43,518 nucleotides of DNA, taken from Ruminococcaceae bacterium UBA3903. Its GTDB lineage: Bacteria > Bacillota > Clostridia > Oscillospirales > Acutalibacteraceae. The notes beneath the pieces are model-generated. The model was not told the DNA's origin. It worked only from the letters and a program-made list of their open reading frames with translations, and ran no database searches. Below, in pieces: positions 41,942 to 43,518 of this stretch. The position numbers were made by a program, and so were the translations under genes. The stretch is taken from contig DGFJ01000005.1 in NCBI GenBank assembly GCA_002391625.1, forward strand, positions 1-43,518. Direction: 5' to 3'. Within the stretch, counting starts at the first letter, position 1. The number at the start of each line of letters is the position of its first letter.

Positions 41942-43480
41942 GTCGTCCCTCACGCAGGGACGTGGATTGAAATGCTTTTGACTTTATACAGCCTTTTATT
42001 TTCCTTGGTCGTCCCTCACGCAGGGACGTGGATTGAAATCTCTACATTGAAATCATTGCTTTGAAGGGTCAGTTCGTCGTCCCTCACGCAGGGACGTGGA
42101 TTGAAATATAGTTGATAACACCAATAATGCATTCATAAGCATGTCGTCCCTCACGCAGGGACGTGGATTGAAATCTTTCTTTTGCATTGCAAATCTCAAT
42201 TTGTCTGCAGTCGTCCCTCACGCAGGGACGTGGATTGAAATAACTGGTTTAGGAAATTCAAACACACCAGTGTCAATGGTCGTCCCTCACGCAGGGACGT
42301 GGATTGAAATTAAGTTTATCAGTATAATTTCCCTGATTTAGATTGTCGTCCCTCACGCAGGGACGTGGATTGAAATCATTAACTGTAACTTTCTCATTAA
42401 ATTTTTTCATGTCGTCCCTCACGCAGGGACGTGGATTGAAATATGTTTGATGGTGACGAAAGATTTTCGGAGTTATAGTCGTCCCTCACGCAGGGACGTG
42501 GATTGAAATGGTGATAGTGTAACGCAAGGTCAAGTGGCTGCAAGTCGTCCCTCACGCAGGGACGTGGATTGAAATTTGAACTAGGATTTTACGCAGGCAA
42601 GTATAAACCAGTCGTCCCTCACGCAGGGACGTGGATTGAAATCTGTTGTTTACGCAGCAGCAAAGGCAGACGAGGACGTCGTCCCTCACGCAGGGACGTG
42701 GATTGAAATATCCTGTACTAACAGATAACAGCGGAACAACCATGTCGTCCCTCACGCAGGGACGTGGATTGAAATTGGTGGCACGACTGTCAATAGTCTG
42801 CCCACAAGCTGTCGTCCCTCACGCAGGGACGTGGATTGAAATCGATTTTTCGCCGTAGATATTGCCAAATCCACCGCCGTCGTCCCTCACGCAGGGACGT
42901 GGATTGAAATTGCCTTGTCAAGACGATTTAACTCTTTCTGTAAGTCGTCCCTCACGCAGGGACGTGGATTGAAATAAAAAACTTGGATATTTAGCATTGG
43001 TTTGTGTTGGTGGTCGTCCCTCACGCAGGGACGTGGATTGAAATAACGCAAGCTTGAAACTGTAATGCGAGCTGAACGTGTCGTCCCTCACGCAGGGACG
43101 TGGATTGAAATTTGGATTGTTGATTGGAGGTGATTAATTGCGTAGTGAGTCGTCCCTCACGCAGGGACGTGGATTGAAATTTAAATAACTGCTTTGTGAA
43201 ATTGGCAAGAAGCAAGTCGTCCCTCACGCAGGGACGTGGATTGAAATCCTCTTACTGCACTGCTTTGGACTTATGTTTGCAGTCGTCCCTCACGCAGGGA
43301 CGTGGATTGAAATCTTTACTCGTCTCACTCTTATAGAATCTGAATTAGTCGTCCCTCACGCAGGGACGTGGATTGAAATTGCTGGACGAAATTGCGCTAA
43401 TGCCAAAAAGCTTTGTCGTCCCTCACGCAGGGACGTGGATTGAAATCGTATAAAGCAGAAGACGGAAAGCGGTGTCAAGG
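41942..43480 (+). CRISPR. CRISPR array, leader-distal block: 23 repeats, 23 spacers
   Basis: Full repeats start at 41942, 42008, 42076, 42143, 42210, 42279, 42345, 42411, 42478, 42544, 42611, 42678, 42744, 42811, 42879, 42944, 43013, 43080, 43149, 43216, 43282, 43348 and 43415, all identical to the first block. Spacers are 33-37 bp, mostly 34-35. Open frames crossing the repeats on the minus strand are artefacts of the repeat. Confidence 0.97.
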
Positions 43481-43518
43481 GTCGTCCCTCACGCAGCACG
43501 GAAATCAATTTTGCCTAA
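43481..43518 (+). repeat. Broken terminal repeat
   Basis: The first 16 bases of the repeat (43481-43496) are intact; then CACGGAAAT replaces the second half, as if an internal deletion had occurred, followed by 13 bases to the end of the window. Degenerate last repeats are usual at the leader-distal end, so this is likely the true end of the array. Confidence 0.75.

Noticed and set aside
40468..43227. Minus-strand frames across the array encoding ISIHVPA-type repeats, and + strand frames with VVPHAGTWIEI
   Set aside because: They are translations of the CRISPR repeat and spacers, not genes.
1..43518. tRNA, rRNA, tmRNA, SRP RNA or RNase P genes
   Set aside because: I saw no T-loop or core signature in any gap. 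A covariance-model scan would be needed to exclude them.

Overview
The window is AT-rich DNA from a Gram-positive, spore-forming Clostridia member, most likely a Ruminococcus-like Oscillospiraceae species of gut or rumen origin. Evidence: a secreted CotH-kinase/starch-binding/dockerin protein (dockerins belong to cellulosome or amylosome assemblies), spoVT, an HPr with the Gram-positive Ser46 site, the yceD-rpmF pair, and a division/cell-wall (dcw) cluster with DivIB/FtsQ and an FtsW-type SEDS protein. No genus marker gene is present, so this placement is inference.

Layout. 1-2.8 kb: the dockerin protein. 2.8-14.5 kb: housekeeping genes on the + strand (yceD, rpmF, a DUF512 radical-SAM-like protein, der, a SAP-domain protein, plsY, a zinc-ribbon membrane protein, rimM-trmD, ptsH, uvrC, rsmD-coaD), in short transcription units with visible promoters and terminators. 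14.5-16.7 kb: a coiled-coil protein, then a secreted metzincin protease with a lipoprotein; this pair is flanked by two near-identical terminators. 16.8-30.3 kb: the dcw cluster mraZ-rsmH-ftsL-pbp-[degenerate Mur-ligase relic]-mraY-ftsW-murG-murA-divIB-ftsZ, without functional murE, murF, murD, murC or murB. 30.4-30.9 kb: spoVT, convergent to ftsZ. 30.9-31.7 kb: non-coding or decayed DNA.

31.7-43.5 kb: a complete type I-C CRISPR-Cas system: cas3, then cas5c-cas8c-cas7-cas4-cas1-cas2 as an overlapping operon, a leader, and an array of 30 identical 32-bp repeats plus one broken terminal repeat.

Two things stand out. (1) The 498-bp gap between cas3 and cas5c holds, on the minus strand, what looks like a complete small-RNA gene. 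It has a promoter, a degenerate CRISPR repeat that keeps the hairpin and the 3' handle, a spacer-like segment and a terminator. The first 17 nt of the spacer-like segment match the -10/start region of the divergent cas5c promoter at 16 positions. The match begins directly after a TTC PAM, and the one mismatch is at guide position 6, which Cascade does not read. This is the architecture of a CRISPR-resembling guide RNA (CreR/CreA type) by which Cascade represses its own operon. A decayed copy of the 5' end of cas5 follows the promoter. (2) The array is interrupted between repeats 7 and 8 by 1048 bp of phage DNA: a gp15 gene lacking its 5' end and a SHOCT-domain gene. The insert abuts the repeats exactly on both sides, and its last 34 nt have the length of a normal spacer and are preceded by TTC. 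This suggests that phage sequence between two spacers from the same phage was joined into the array, by recombination or by assembly error.
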